A DNA stretch of 64,000 bases from Ascarosepion bandense (Eukaryota; Mollusca; Cephalopoda; Sepiida; Sepiidae). The stretch is from assembly GCA_037127315.1 (NCBI GenBank), contig JBBBDQ010001156.1, positions 3,351,501 through 3,415,500 on the forward strand, given 5' to 3'. Shown piece after piece: positions 33,057-44,659 of this stretch. The notes beneath the pieces were generated by a model. That model worked only from the letters and a program-made list of their open reading frames with translations. It made no database searches and was not told where the DNA came from. Position numbers and translations under genes: made by a program. Within the stretch, counting starts at the first letter, position 1; each line of letters starts with the position of its first letter.

Positions 33057-33310
33057 TCGAGTTCGAATTCCAGTTGAATTCTTTGCATTCAAAGCACAAA
33101 TATCCTTGGGAAAGGTATTAATCCGTCTCTTCCCTCCGGTTATGGGCTAAATAATAGAACAGATTGGGTTCTATAGACTTGGTTGGCAACCAGTCTACCG
33201 CAGAAAGCAATAGCAATACTGCTGGATAATCTTTTGCCCAGTGAGTCATGTCTCGAAAGAGACATGATCGCCCAAAACGTGTATCACGTATGACATTGAA
33301 CTGACTAAAT
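33057..33310 (+). mobile_element. SINE-A, 5'-truncated
   Basis: Starts inside the B-box (GAGTTCGAATTCCAG) and is otherwise close to consensus down to the GAACTGAC tail. Confidence 0.8.
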
Positions 33311-33423
33311 ATAATAGTTGAAAACATGATTAAGGCTTCTACTGGGCATAAATAGGGGGATCAGTTTATTACTTCATAACAATATAAAACTGATCCCCCA
33401 CTAATTACTACTTAATAATATAA

Positions 33424-33740
33424 TACATCTCTTCCCCCTTTAGGTATGAGTCAAATAACAGGACATCTCTTGTTTCCTGTTTAGGATGTGGTTCCCGGCT
33501 TTCTCTTTTCCAATCATTTTACTCTTAAGTAGCCCCATGCGCATCAGTGGCGTCACTACCTTGCTTGAGGTGATATGATTAAAAAAAAAAAGATTGGGTT
33601 CTATAGCCTTGGCAGACAACCAGTCAATCGCAGAATGTAATGGCAACCTACTGCGGGATAATCTTCTGCACAGTCAGTCATGTCTCTTTCGAGACATGAT
33701 CGCCCAAAGCGTGTATCAAGTATGGCACTTAACTGAATTC
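33424..33740 (+). mobile_element. SINE-A split by SINE-B
   Basis: 33424-33464 ends in AAATAACAGGACA and 33592 resumes with GATTGGGTTCTATAGCC, consecutive in intact SINE-A. The head is missing on the left side; the tail ends near 33736. Confidence 0.85.
33465..33591 (+). mobile_element. SINE-B nested in SINE-A
   Basis: 5'-truncated SINE-B (TCCTGTTTAGGATGTGG onward) with the tail 'gcgtcactaccttgcttgag' and a terminal A-run. Insertion in sense orientation; the duplication at the target is not evident. Confidence 0.85.
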
Positions 33741-33837
33741 TTTCGGCGTTTTAATGTGACGCAGAATATTTTTCTCTTTACCATTCTTCGCCTAGTACAA
33801 GGCACAATAGCAAGGATATATAGTTACTGAATATATT

Positions 33838-33900
33838 GATTTTTATTTGCTTGTTTATCGGCATATCAACACTTTATGGGTCATTTAATGCGGAATTTTA
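33838..33900 (+). repeat. Left-end fragment of the minisatellite-bearing element
   Basis: GGCATATCAACACTTTATGG and TCATTTAATGCGGAA match 53797-53850 and, less well, 39168-39215. Confidence 0.6.
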
Positions 33901-34239
33901 TTATTCTTAAAATCTTAGAAATAATAAAGATGTCTTTACTTTCACAATTAAATACACGGTGGCTGATACTCATCTTATATACATTTGAGTGAACATAATT
34001 ATTACAGGAAATTATATGTATATTTTATATTATTTTGCTGAAGTTACATTTTGAAATACAGTTTGATTAAGAAATTGTAATATACAATATGGATAAATTT
34101 CAGGAAAAAGTTCTTACATGTTGGTTGATATTCCTTAATCCCTCGATTAATGCGCATTCGATTGCTGTGTTTTTGATAAGTCTGCTGAAAATTGTTTATA
34201 TCAAAATTCGATTAGTGCATGAATAACACTCGATTGCAC

Positions 34240-34480
34240 TATTTTCATTATTCGAACTATTGTTCTAATCTTTGTTGCCATTTGTACGACGTTTCTGCCG
34301 TTGTACGCTCCGATCAGGTGCTAGGAATTTCTAACTGAATCCTTTATTACGATCCAGCATTTTTCTATATTTCTGAGATGACGTAGTATTTATACTATTT
34401 ACATTATTTGAAATATTGCCTCATCCTCAGTATTTGCCTATATTTCTGAGATGAGGTAGTATTCACACGATTGACGTTTT
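34240..34480 (-). repeat. Relative of the 108-bp array with hammerhead-like remnant
   Basis: The minus strand has CACCTGAT and GAAACGTCGTAC (helix III ACG/CGT followed by A), as at 20600. Adjacent on plus are TCTGAGATGACGTAG and TCTGAGATGAGGTAG, array-type segments. Confidence 0.5.
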
Positions 34481-34579
34481 TATATAATTTATCTCCTCAA
34501 ATGAAAAATCATAAGATCACATGAAAAGTTACATAAAAAAATTAACCATCACATTTTGTTTGCCATTTTTAATAAAACA

Positions 34580-34583
<4 letters not shown>

Positions 34584-34623
<40 letters not shown>
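34584..34623. repeat. (TA)n tract
   Basis: Bounds, at right, a minus-strand repeat (34630-34800) related to the foldback at 52235-52524. Confidence 0.95.
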
Positions 34624-34627
<4 letters not shown>

Positions 34628-34629
34628 TA

Positions 34630-34800
34630 TAAGGTAAGTATGGATGGAATAATATTCCGTATCCCAAAAAACACTATTCTTAAAAAATTGCTCAATAGAA
34701 AATAGAGCTAATAATATTTACTCAAAAATTATAACATAAATATGTTATATCACTACATCAAGTCTTATCAAGTGATGAAGTTTATTTCAAGTTGAAGGGT
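34630..34800 (-). repeat. Non-coding repeat related to 52245-52410
   Basis: Shares TGGAATAATATTCC, CTCAATA, AGAGCTAATAATATTTA and ATTATAACAT...ATGTTATA in the same order. The hammerhead segment is damaged but retains CACTTGATAAGACTTG on minus. Confidence 0.65.
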
Positions 34801-34848
34801 TTTATTTATCAGTTTCATACTTTCAATTTATAGTCTACTCTTATCTAG

Positions 34849-34970
34849 GCTTACGGCCTATCACGTTGAATACACCGGTTCTCGCTCGATCACTCGAAGT
34901 TAAGCAACGTTGAGCCTGGTCAGTCCTTAGATGGGTGACCGCTTGGGAATACCAGGTGCTGTAAGAGTTA
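34849..34970 (+). mobile_element. 5S rRNA-like head of a composite SINE
   Basis: Nearly complete 5S rRNA: TACGGCC, CACGTTGAATACACCGG, the internal promoter A-box-type AAGTTAAGCAACG, C-box-type GATGGGTGACCGC, GGGAATACCAGGTGCTGTAAG. About ten differences from the animal consensus as I remember it. It passes directly into SINE-A, so it is a SINE head and not a 5S gene. Confidence 0.85.
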
Positions 34971-34982
34971 AGTGACAGATGT

Positions 34983-35135
34983 GCGTTGTGGTGCAGTGGA
35001 TATCGGCTAGGAAAAGGAAATCGGTGAGCCGAGTTCGAATTCCAGTTGAATACCCAGCATTCACTTAAGCACTGGTACCCTTGGGAAAAGTATTAATCCA
35101 CCCCTTCCCTCCAGTTATGGGTTAAATAACAAGGG
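34983..35135 (+). mobile_element. SINE-A body joined to the 5S head, 3'-truncated
   Basis: GTGCGTTGTGGTGCAGTGG onward is a good SINE-A head. It stops after GGGTTAAATAACAAGGG, missing the 3' half. Confidence 0.8.
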
Positions 35136-35773
35136 TAGGAATTGGGGACCCTGCCCTTAAAAACAAATCCCAATGACTCTTGATACTCGAAAAGAAAAAG
35201 TATTACTAGACACAACGCTTATATAAGAAAAACAACAATAAATTGTTAAAAGAAAAATGTATTACCAGCAATAAATAAATAAAAATTTAGTTGGCAATAA
35301 ATGACCCGCCGATGTTGATATGTGATAAAAACAAAACAACCAACCAACTACTCTTATCTATCTTAGCATGTTCATAATCGATTTATCTATCTATATGCTT
35401 ATATCTCTCAGTCAATATCAATCTATCTATTTATCTATCTCAATTTGTTAATTTCAATTTGCAGACTGATAATATCTTATCTATTATCTATCTATGTTTC
35501 TATCTATCTTAGTTTGTTAATCTTAAGTTCAAATCTAAATATAGCTACATATATTTTAGTAAATAAACGGTTTTGATAAATTTAATTCCTACCATCTTGT
35601 GATTTTTGGTATTTAACTTTTGGATCTGACTCAAATATCATTATCATCTATGAAAGGCGGGTTGTAGTCATGTTCCAAGTAGAAGCTCTGCCATGTTCTT
35701 TTTATTATTATTTAACCTATTATTTTAATAGTTATATAATATGAACTTCTTTAAGACTACATACTCAATATCC

Positions 35774-36064
35774 TCAAGGATGTGCGTTGTGGTGCATTGG
35801 ATATCGGCTCGGAACGAGAAATCGGGGAGCCGAGTTCGAATTCCAGCTGAATTCATTGCATTCACTTACGAGCAAATACCCTTGGGAAAGGTATTAATCC
35901 GCCTATTCCTTCCAGTTATGGGTTAAATAACAGGACAGATTGGCAACCAGCGACCGCAGAAAGCAATGGCAACCTACTGCGGGATAATCTTCTCCCCAGT
36001 CAGTCATGTCTCTATCGAGACATGATCGCCTAAGCGTGTATCACGTATGGCACTCAACTGACTG
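35774..36064 (+). mobile_element. SINE-A, complete, 11-bp target-site duplication
   Basis: ACTCAATATCC at 35763-35773 and 36065-36075 bounds a 291-bp element with no 5S segment. This defines the normal SINE-A: head TCAAGGATGTGCGTTGTGG, tail ACTGACTG. It is the least diverged copy here. Confidence 0.95.
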
Positions 36065-36109
36065 ACTCAATATCCGAAGCTAAGGATTCTTAATTTAAGG
36101 TTTTATTTC

Positions 36110-36290
36110 TCATAGACTGGTTGCCGACCTCGGCTAAAAATCCAAGTCTGCCCTGTTATTAAAGCTGTTGTGTAGAAAAATGACTGAACCTTTCTACACT
36201 AATTGTTGAACACGGACCTGCCGATTTTGTAGTTGTAGAATTTAAGGCGTAGCGTTGGGTTGTACGCATTGCCACACTGAACTGCGGTAT
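36110..36290 (-). mobile_element. Degenerate SINE-A fragment
   Basis: The minus strand keeps 'gttgtgg...', 'aatcggcagg' and AACCAGTCTATG in the SINE-A order, much shortened. Confidence 0.4.
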
Positions 36291-36523
36291 TCATAATTAC
36301 TGTATTATTAATCTATGCTTTTCCATTTGATTAAAATTGATTTTCACTCAACATTTTGTTTGTAGTGTTTCCTTGCAATGATATTAACCGGAACTACGAG
36401 AGTTATAATAACTTTGTAAGGAAAACTTAGCTGGGAGGAGGAGAAAAAGATTCACACGTCTCTCAAGGCGAAAGGTAGACATACAAAATAATAGTTTATC
36501 ATAGCTATTTTAGCTTGTTCCTT

Positions 36524-36524
36524 G

Positions 36525-36584
<60 letters not shown>

Positions 36585-36610
36585 AAAGGAGAAAAGCAAG
36601 AAGAATAGAT

Positions 36611-36654
<44 letters not shown>

Positions 36655-36687
36655 AAAGGAGAAAAGCAAGAAGAATAGATAGATAAG

Positions 36688-36738
<51 letters not shown>
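36524..36738. repeat. (GATA)n in three blocks with a 30-bp spacer repeat
   Basis: Pure GATA runs are separated twice by AAAAGGAGAAAAGCAAGAAG, so a GATA-plus-spacer unit was itself duplicated. Confidence 0.97.
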
Positions 36739-36739
<1 letters not shown>

Positions 36740-38187
36740 TATCTGTATGCAGCCTTTGAGATTTCACTCACCGATCGACTCAGTCGAATAAACTTAATTG
36801 GGTGATTAAAGTTTATTGTTTTACACGCCTGCGGTCGATGAAAAATCTCGCAATGAAACGTGTCCCTTCAAATATAAAAAAAGAAAGTCTGATTCATTTT
36901 ATAATCCGAAAGTATGCCATTGAAATTCACAAGTTATTAGAATGGCCTACAATGACATTGTTGAACTCTTTGGTCTCATACATGGCACGTGATTTACGTC
37001 AAAATGTGTGGTTAAACAAAAGACAGTGAGATTCCACAATCATCAAAGCAAGATCTGACAAATGAAATATAGAATGACAAGCTCCTGTCTAGCTTTTATC
37101 GTCCCGGTCAGTGTAAACATTCGTTTAATTAATGCTTCTAGAGTGGAGCTAAAATGTCTCTGTCGCTAAGATTAAAAACGTTCACAGATTTTTAGAAACT
37201 CATTTGGAAAAATATTACCCCTGAATCAACATCTATATTTCCTCCCCGCTTACGAAAAGTAAAAAACGAACATTTGAAAGAATGAAAAACAAAATACGCA
37301 TACTTATTTTAACTAGGCGCCGAAAACAAATTATACAAGTATTTTTTTCATAGAAAAACGTTGAGAAAATTAGATTTGTTATTTTTTTTATCATCTATGA
37401 AATGCGGGTTGTAGTCAAACAGAAGAAAGAAACTACGAAGTTAGGTACCTCTACTCAACTGTCAAAACAAAGACAGCATATCATGTTGTTAAAAGGGCTC
37501 AAACTTAAAAAAAATAAAGTTTTATCATCAAAATGTTTATGCTATTATTATGAGGAAAGATCAAATTTTGTTGTTATTAGTTTTTTTCTTAATTTTTTAA
37601 ATCCTTTCTAACACATTCTAAATTTTAATTAAAATTTAATTTTTTGTTTTCCGTCAGCGATTACCGCTGTGTTTACGTAAGGCGTTTATTAGGAAAATAG
37701 AGTCGGTCGAGTAAAATGATTATCGGGCGAGTAAATTTTCCCTCGCTCTCGTTCGCCGGTCGTGTGAGTTCTTTTTCAAAACTCAAAGACTATACTTATA
37801 TATACATGTCAGTTTGTTAATTTCAATTTTCAGTCTGATCATATCAATCTAAGCATATCAATTGTCTATATATCTATTTCATTTTCCCAAAATGAAAGTG
37901 AATACAACGAACTCAGTTGAAATTTGAACCCAGCTAGCCGATTGCATTTTCCGAGCCGTTAACTGTTCACATCTGTTACGAGACTGTAACTGTCAGTGTA
38001 TATAACTTTTACGACAATTACTCGATTCTATCTCTGTTCTATGTGTCAATATGCGTGCGTACGTATGTCAATCACTGTTTTAATTTTATCATTTAATACG
38101 TTTCTCACACCCTATCTTTTTCTATCTCTCTCCAACACTCTCTCTCACTTTCTTTTTCTCTCTTACCTCCTCGCTCTCCCTCTCTTT

Positions 38188-38190
<3 letters not shown>
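36740..38190. other. No recognisable gene
   Basis: ORFs at 36802-37029 and 37402-37611 lack domains. 37895-37985 is a faint antisense SINE-A-like fragment. 37670-37760 is a GC-richer patch of unknown nature. Confidence 0.4.

Positions 38191-38192
<2 letters not shown>

Positions 38193-38237
<45 letters not shown>
38193..38237. repeat. (TC)n microsatellite
   Basis: About 22 uninterrupted dinucleotides inside a wider pyrimidine-rich tract (38100-38280). Confidence 0.97.
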
Positions 38238-38239
<2 letters not shown>

Positions 38240-38241
<2 letters not shown>

Positions 38242-39155
38242 TCTTTTCTGTTTCTTTCGTCAACGTCATCCTTCTTTCTACTGCATGGTTTTTTTCTTTG
38301 TGTCACCGTATAAACTGTTTTCACCCAAAACCTCTCAATTTTTTGAATTCTTCTCGACTTTCGCCTTTGTTTGTATTCTTTCCACCGTATTTCAGACGCG
38401 ACCTCACGCTCATGATGCAATAGTTGGTCTCCATTTGCATTTTAAAGCTTATCGCAAAATACGGTGTTAATCCCCCTTTTATCGTAAAGACTTCGGGACG
38501 TGACCTCTTTTTCGCCAATGTTTGTATTCCCCACCCTTCGCCGTTCCGTACAGGTTAGCACGAAGATACTTTCATTGAGAAACATCAAAAATTAAACACA
38601 AGCAAGACAACACACAGCGACGTCATAGAAGTAACAGCAGACATTAGAAAACGTAGATAGTTCTTTTTTTAAATGGGGTTTTGCCTGAAATTGAAAAATA
38701 TATATATCTCGTTCAATATGACCATAATGTAATCTGCATTAAAAGATAGCTGTAAAGGATTTTTAATCATTTCACCCCTTGTAAGGATTTAAACTACTAA
38801 CACGAAAAGAATTATTGAGAGCGAAGAAACTGGGCAAACGCTGAGGAGAAAGAGAGAGCAGGACAAGAAAAAAGAACAGATTTCAAAATAGACAAAAGAT
38901 ATATGACGTTTCATTTAAATTTTTGAAGATTGAAAACAAGAATCTTGAAGACGCATTAAGAATGAGATAAGAAATTATGAGTAGAGAGCTTACAGTTGCA
39001 TCTGGCGTTTTTTACAGTAAAATGAAGAGACCTAACTGCTAATCTGGTACAGCGCTTAAATTTATGATATCGAAGTACCAAGGAGGAAAGCTCGTCAGAA
39101 CAAGTACCATAAAAGTATTTATTAAATAGGAACAAGGAAGCTAAATTACGACAGT
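38240..39155. other. No clear gene; faint LINE-A segment
   Basis: 39000-39150 resembles the antisense LINE-A C-terminal region ('acagtaaaatg...agacctaactgctaatct'). Nothing else is recognised. Confidence 0.4.
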
Positions 39156-39159
39156 GAGA

Positions 39160-39720
39160 AATTTGTTTGTTTAACGACTTATCATTTTTTAATGGGTCAT
39201 TTAATAACGAAATTGTTGTGGAGTAGTTTTCGCACTGAAGTTACTTCTACTGTAAGCTGACTCCTTAGTATTCGGCTAACTGCCGACTAATATCAACTGC
39301 CTTAGTCCAACTATGTCCAAACTGAAACTAGCTAATAGTTCTACTGAACTCCAATAGAACTCTAAAGAACTCTCTAGAACTTCTAAGACCTTACAAAGAA
39401 CTCCTCGAGTTAGCTTCCTGTTAACTCTTATTAATATAGGGTGAGAATCCATTATCTGAGGAATAGGTGTGTTTCACCATGACAGAAATTTAATTTTCTT
39501 GAGAGCATTAGTAATTTCCTTTTATAAAAATGTAGTACTGGTAATTTTTTAACTATGACAATGCATTGCTGGCATTTTTGCTTTACATTTTCATAGTATT
39601 GTGACCCCAGTTTGGGGGTTAACTATTTTCCCATAGATTGCCAGGGTGGACCTGAGAACAGCAGCAATTAAGAGACGTTTTCACGATCCTGAAACCCCCC
39701 AGATAAGAAGCCTAACAGTA
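39160..39720 (+). repeat. Dispersed element with only a few minisatellite units
   Basis: The left end resembles 53797-53850 (AATGGGTCATTTAATAACG). 39515-39600 has about three 30-bp units (ACTGGTAATTTTTTAACTATG, GCATTGCTGG). The right part has GAACAGCAGCAATTAAGAG, as at 60660. It appears to be the unexpanded form of the 53.8-60.7 kb locus. Confidence 0.65.
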
Positions 39721-39984
39721 GTTTAGCATAATCCCGAGAACAAACGGTAGTAATGTGACGGAAGTAAAGACACCAAATCAGGGCTCATATTTCAGATTCT
39801 ACTTTGGATAAATGGCATATACATCAGAGAATTGATTTCCTGTACGCTGCTTAGATGTGGGACAAGGTCAAAAGTAGAGTGTACACAATGAGGATCGAAC
39901 TCACTACTAAATTGTAGCAAAACAAGCTTGCTAACAATTACACTACCTTGAGGTGCCCAAATATACATCAGAGAGATTTTTTTA

Positions 39985-40560
39985 ATCGTTTCACCCCGAG
40001 CAAGGCGGAAATGCCACTGATGTGCAGGGGGCTACATAAGTGTAAAAAGATCAATTAGAAGAGAGTGAAGAGGAAGATGAACCAGTTAGAAAGAAGCAAT
40101 AGAAAGATGAGAATGCAGGTGTGATGACAGTTTCAAAGGTGGAGAGAAAGGGAAGGATATATGGGGTGGGGAAAGAGCTAGAGTCAAGTGGTTAATAGAT
40201 GAGTATTGACATTGCATTTAAATTCCTGGAGGTTGTAGTCGTCAGGAAAGCAAGAATATGGGAGCGAGTTCTACAGGCGGAAGTGCGAGAGAAGAAGCTG
40301 CAGGAGTAGAATTGTCGTCTGCATTTGGGGGCAATATTCGAAACAAGGACTAATGGTAGTATTATAAAATTCCAAGTCTGATTGTTGCAAAAAAATAATC
40401 TCGCGCAATATAGTTAAACAATTGATTTGATTGCAGCAGACCTAGCAATTGTTTCAATATAATCTTTTTCATTTCGGGTCAGTGGGAAAAAGTTAGAAGA
40501 GGAAAGTGCAATTACTTGCTCAACTGGAGGTTAGCATCTTTACTGAATATTGTACAGCAT
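39985..40560 (-). mobile_element. LINE-A copy, 3' end and broken coding part
   Basis: The tail at 39985-40030 (CACCCCGAGCAAGGCGG on plus) is followed inward by the C-terminal blocks, then fragments up to the segment before RLLGIT (TTGCTCAACTGGAGG). Internal deletions at about 40330-40440. Confidence 0.75.
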
Positions 40561-40639
40561 AGGTTTAATTAGAAAGATTGATTTGCCTAGAATGAATAAT
40601 GAAATTGGCAAATTAACCGTATCTATAAATGAAACATTC

Positions 40640-41945
40640 GAAATTACTGAACAGGAATGTTGGTTTTAATACCACATGAAATTTATTAAAATTAAAACAG
40701 TTTTTCAGGAAATTCCACTGTCAACGCTCTTTTTAATACTGTTGGGACTTTCCTTTCATTTGTTTAAGGTAATGTGGAAAGGCAATATCTTGATGATATA
40801 CTCATTTACTCTTCTCATTAAAAGTGCTCTCATTTTTGTTGTTCTATCTGTTGGAAGTTTTCAAGAGATGTGGAAGGAAATGGCTCATAAATGTTAATTC
40901 CTCTAAACAAAAATTTGTTACCACCATATCGACACTTTTTCGGCCTTTCATCAGCATGACTGACGTTAGACTCCTGGAGAGAAAGACTTTGCGCCTTCTT
41001 GGTCTCCCGTTTTTCAGCTGACTTAACTGCGTGACTACATCGAATCATTATCTACATGTATTGCAAGGAAAGTTGGGTCTCTGTGAAGTGGTAGAAAATC
41101 TTGCTTGTCAGAGTTCATCTTGCACATTTATTAATCTACCATTCGTCCATGCATACTGTTTCCCTTTAACCACCATATCGACACTTTTTCGGCCTTTCAT
41201 CAGCGTGACTGACGTTAGACTCCTGAAGAGAAACACATTGCGCCTTCTTGGTCTCCCGTTTTCAGCTGACTTAACTGCGTGACTACATCGAATCATTATC
41301 TACATGTATTGCAAGGAAAGTTGGGTCACTGTGTCGTGGCAGAAAACCTATCTTGTTAGAGTCCATCTTGCACATTTACTAATCTACTATTCACCATACA
41401 TTGAATATTGTTGTCATCTCTGTTCGGGTGCGCCTGCTATTCATATCGAGGATCAAATCCAAATAAGGATTTGTAATGTAATCTATACTGAGTCTTTATT
41501 TCACTTTCTCGCCAATGTAACGTGGCTTCCTTCTGCCTTTTCCAGATATTTTGACGACAACTTCTCTGAAGAACTTTTTTTATCTAGTGTCCCTACAACA
41601 TGAATTTAAGCGTGATACTAAATTAATATCAAGGTTCCACCCGTTTACTTTTGAAATAGTTAAATGCAACCTCTACTTCTACTCCAACAGTTTCTTTCTT
41701 CTCAACTCCTGCCTGTGGAACTTCGTTCCGTTTACTTCCTCTCCTTATAACTACAATTTAAAAATAAATTAAATTCAACATTAATTGCTATCTTCTGTTT
41801 TCTTGAATCCTGCTTGTCTTTTGTCTATTCATCAGTCCTACCTATAGACAGTCTTTCCCTTCCTGTAACCCTCTGTGGACTTATGTCATCCTTGCCTTGA
41901 TTGAGGTGAAATGATTCAAGAGTAAAAGTTCTTATTTTTGATATT
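40640..41945 (+). pseudogene. LINE-A copy with internal 249-bp tandem duplication
   Basis: Plus-strand LINE-A from the thumb region to the 3' tail. Recognisable blocks: KWLINVNSSKQKF, the RLLGLP block (twice), IEYCCHLCSGAP, HEFKRDTKL and a YSNSFF-type motif. The segment starting at 40921 is repeated at 41170, duplicating RLLGLP and the following 'ylesi' region. Many frameshifts. Lies head to head with the minus-strand copy at 39985-40560. Confidence 0.8.
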
Positions 41946-41983
41946 TTAATAAAGTCTTTTTATGATTGTGTAGTGCCAGCCTG

Positions 41984-42292
41984 GATGTGCTTTGTGGTGC
42001 AGTGGATATCGACTCGGAATGACAAATCGGCAGGGGGAGAGTTCGAATTCCAGTTGAATTCCTTGCATTCACTTACGAGCAAATAACTTTGGAGAATATA
42101 TTAATCCGCCTCTTCTCTCCCGTTATGGTTTAAATACCAGGTCAGATTGGGTCCTATAGCCTTGGCTGGCAACCAGTCAACCGCAGAAAGCAATAACAAC
42201 CTACTACGGGATAATCTTCTGCCCAGTCAGTTATGTCACTTTCGAGACATGATCGCCTAAGCGTGTATCATGTATGGCACTTAAGTGACTGA
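41984..42292 (+). mobile_element. SINE-A, full length
   Basis: Head CTTTGTGGTGCAGTGG, B-box GAGTTCGAATTCC, body close to consensus, tail AAGTGACTGACTGA. Confidence 0.85.
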
Positions 42293-43634
42293 CTGATTGC
42301 CAATCTATAAGATATGATAAAGGGTTGTCTTCTTTCAAATTTAAAGGTTTCCTTTTCTTGAAATTTAGACATTTCTGAACGTGTTGGACGCCATTCACGA
42401 CATCCATATGAGAGTCTAGATATGAAGAAGTTATTCAAGAGAATAACTCGAGTTAATATATTTAACATGTTACGGATTTGGACAAAATAACCCTATCACA
42501 AAATCTACTCGGTTCAGTTTCTGTATATCCTATATGACAATTGTTACAACTTCCTATACATCGACATAGCTTAAGTTTATTTTTATTAGTATTAGAACGC
42601 TTGATAATCGATATTCGAATTCTTCTTTACTTAGTCTTGATTAAACAATAACGTTGGCAAATATTGCTACTGTTTTAGCCCGCGTACAAAATTATGCCCA
42701 GAAACACGAGAAAAAATGACATACAGAAATAGGGAAGAAGACGGAAAAGCAAATATATGACTAAAATAAGATTTATTGTTGTCGCATTCATAAAGAAATG
42801 CATAAATAAAAATTAATTATACTGTCACTGTGTTGTGTCCATAATAAATAAAAAAATAAAATTAATTATAATATCAAAAATAATTATAATAAAATAATCA
42901 TTTATCATCATTTATTCACTCTTTCCAAACCAATGAGAATCGATCCCACTTTTATCCTTAACATACACAGAAGCGTGATATTCTTATTGTCTGACAAGCA
43001 GTCAACACGAAAAGGCCGTTAACAAGTGATTCAACTACAATTTCGGCTCTTTTTAGCTTTTTCAGTCCATAATAGAAGCATTTATATCTTGGCACTCAAC
43101 AAAAAGTCCAGATTAGAAAACCCCAGACACTTCTTGCGTATTCCAGCTAAATTATCTGGACACTCATTACAGGCATCTAAACACCAAACTGACAATTTTA
43201 CTCAGTATTACTGTTTCTCCTGTATCTGTAGTGGGATAAGAAATTAAGGATTAAAATCAACCTTCTTCTTCACTTTTACAAACATTCACAATGATGTATA
43301 AAATCCTGGTTTTTTCCAAATAGAGAAAGGATTGACCATGTGCTTAAAGAAAAAGTAGAAACCAGATTTCGCAAGTAGGTGTTAAATTCATTTTTGACCA
43401 ATAGGAGCGACTTGCAAAACCAAAAAGAACTTCGCGAATCAGCATAAAAAATCTAGATTACAATAAAAGGATTTGATCAGAATCAACCAGTCAGTCAGGG
43501 ATGGAAGCAGCAAAGAAGACAAGCTAAAATGTAACGAGAGAAGCTTTAAGTTGACCCGGACATTTGTCCTTTTTCTCTTTCCTTCTGCTGATTTCTTTTA
43601 CTTCTACTTCCCCATCCAAAGACATAACTACGGA
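42293..43634. other. No recognisable gene
   Basis: AT-rich. 42265-42470 minus has an ORF with 'RLSYGCREW', faintly like LINE-B's YGCECW but too short to assign. Nothing else. Confidence 0.4.
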
Positions 43635-43637
43635 ATA

Positions 43638-43935
43638 CATACATACATACATACATACATACATACATACATACGTACATACATACATACATATATACGT
43701 ACATACATACATACATATATACATACATACATACATGCATACGTACATACATACATACGTACATACATATATACATACATACATACATACGTACATACAT
43801 ACATACGTACATACATACATACATACATACGTACATACATACATACATACATACATACGTACATACACACATACATACATACATACATACGTACATACAT
43901 ACGTACATACGTACATACATACATACATACATACG
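43638..43935. repeat. (CATA)n with CGTA and TATA variants
   Basis: About 75 tetranucleotides. Periodicity keeps several frames open on both strands (HTYI and YVCM repeats); these are not genes. Confidence 0.98.
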
Positions 43936-44535
43936 CATATACTCTTTCAACAATTACTACTACGAACATTTTCTACAAATCTTGATACCCATAACTTTAC
44001 AATTGAACACGAACGCTACCCATAACTTCTTAATAATGTTTCTAATTGCACATTAACTTCTACAACTTGTTATTCTTTCCTTTTAATAAATCTATTTTTA
44101 AAATGAAAAATGTATATTCTATTCTTACACTAGTCCACACTATTGCATACATTCCAAACAACCAACCTGCCAATGAAAAACTTCTGATATTAATTCTGAT
44201 GATAACTCCGGATAAACTTGTAAACTGTAGGGAGTTCAGTTAACTATGACACAAGGCCTAAACCAAAGAAACATTAGCCAGCTCCCAATCGCTACATATC
44301 TACCACAATATAACAACCAAATAATAAATAATACTCGTTTTGTTGTTTCCACCTTTTGCTGTGTCTCATTTTACGAATATCTTTTGCATATAGAAATATT
44401 ATAGGGTTTATAATTTATAGTTATAACTCTGCTACGTTGTATAATTCCAACGTTATATTACAAATTATTACGCAAGAGAATTTGTAAAGTTAATAACCAA
44501 TTAATATATTACATATAAGTGGTATTGATAGCGTA
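43936..44535. other. No recognisable gene
   Basis: AT-rich sequence leading to a (TA)n tract; nothing recognised. Confidence 0.4.
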
Positions 44536-44537
44536 TT

Positions 44538-44581
<44 letters not shown>
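44538..44581. repeat. (TA)n tract
   Basis: Bounded at right by a minus-strand repeat with a weak hammerhead-like motif. Confidence 0.95.
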
Positions 44582-44584
<3 letters not shown>

Positions 44585-44621
44585 CTGTAGCCTTTAACTC
44601 TAAGAAAGCCACATAACAAAT

Positions 44622-44655
44622 GTTGCTTACACTGTTTCGAAAATCTGATCAGGAA
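44622..44655 (-). ncRNA. Weak hammerhead-like motif
   Basis: On minus, CTGATCA (complement 44646-44652), a 2-bp helix II with UUU loop, then GAAAC (complement 44634-44638). G8 is replaced by C, which would break the core pair. Listed because of its position beside (TA)n, as in the stronger cases. Confidence 0.3.
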
Positions 44656-44659
44656 GTAA

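Noticed and set aside
34849..34970. Functional 5S rRNA gene
   Set aside because: Several substitutions in the core, and the sequence continues without a terminator into a SINE-A head, a pattern repeated at two other loci.
37670..37760. GC-richer patch as a small RNA gene
   Set aside because: No conserved box or convincing fold was found by eye.
43473..44025. Overlapping ORFs with HTYI and YVCM repeats on both strands
   Set aside because: Products of the (CATA)n microsatellite, open in several frames at once.
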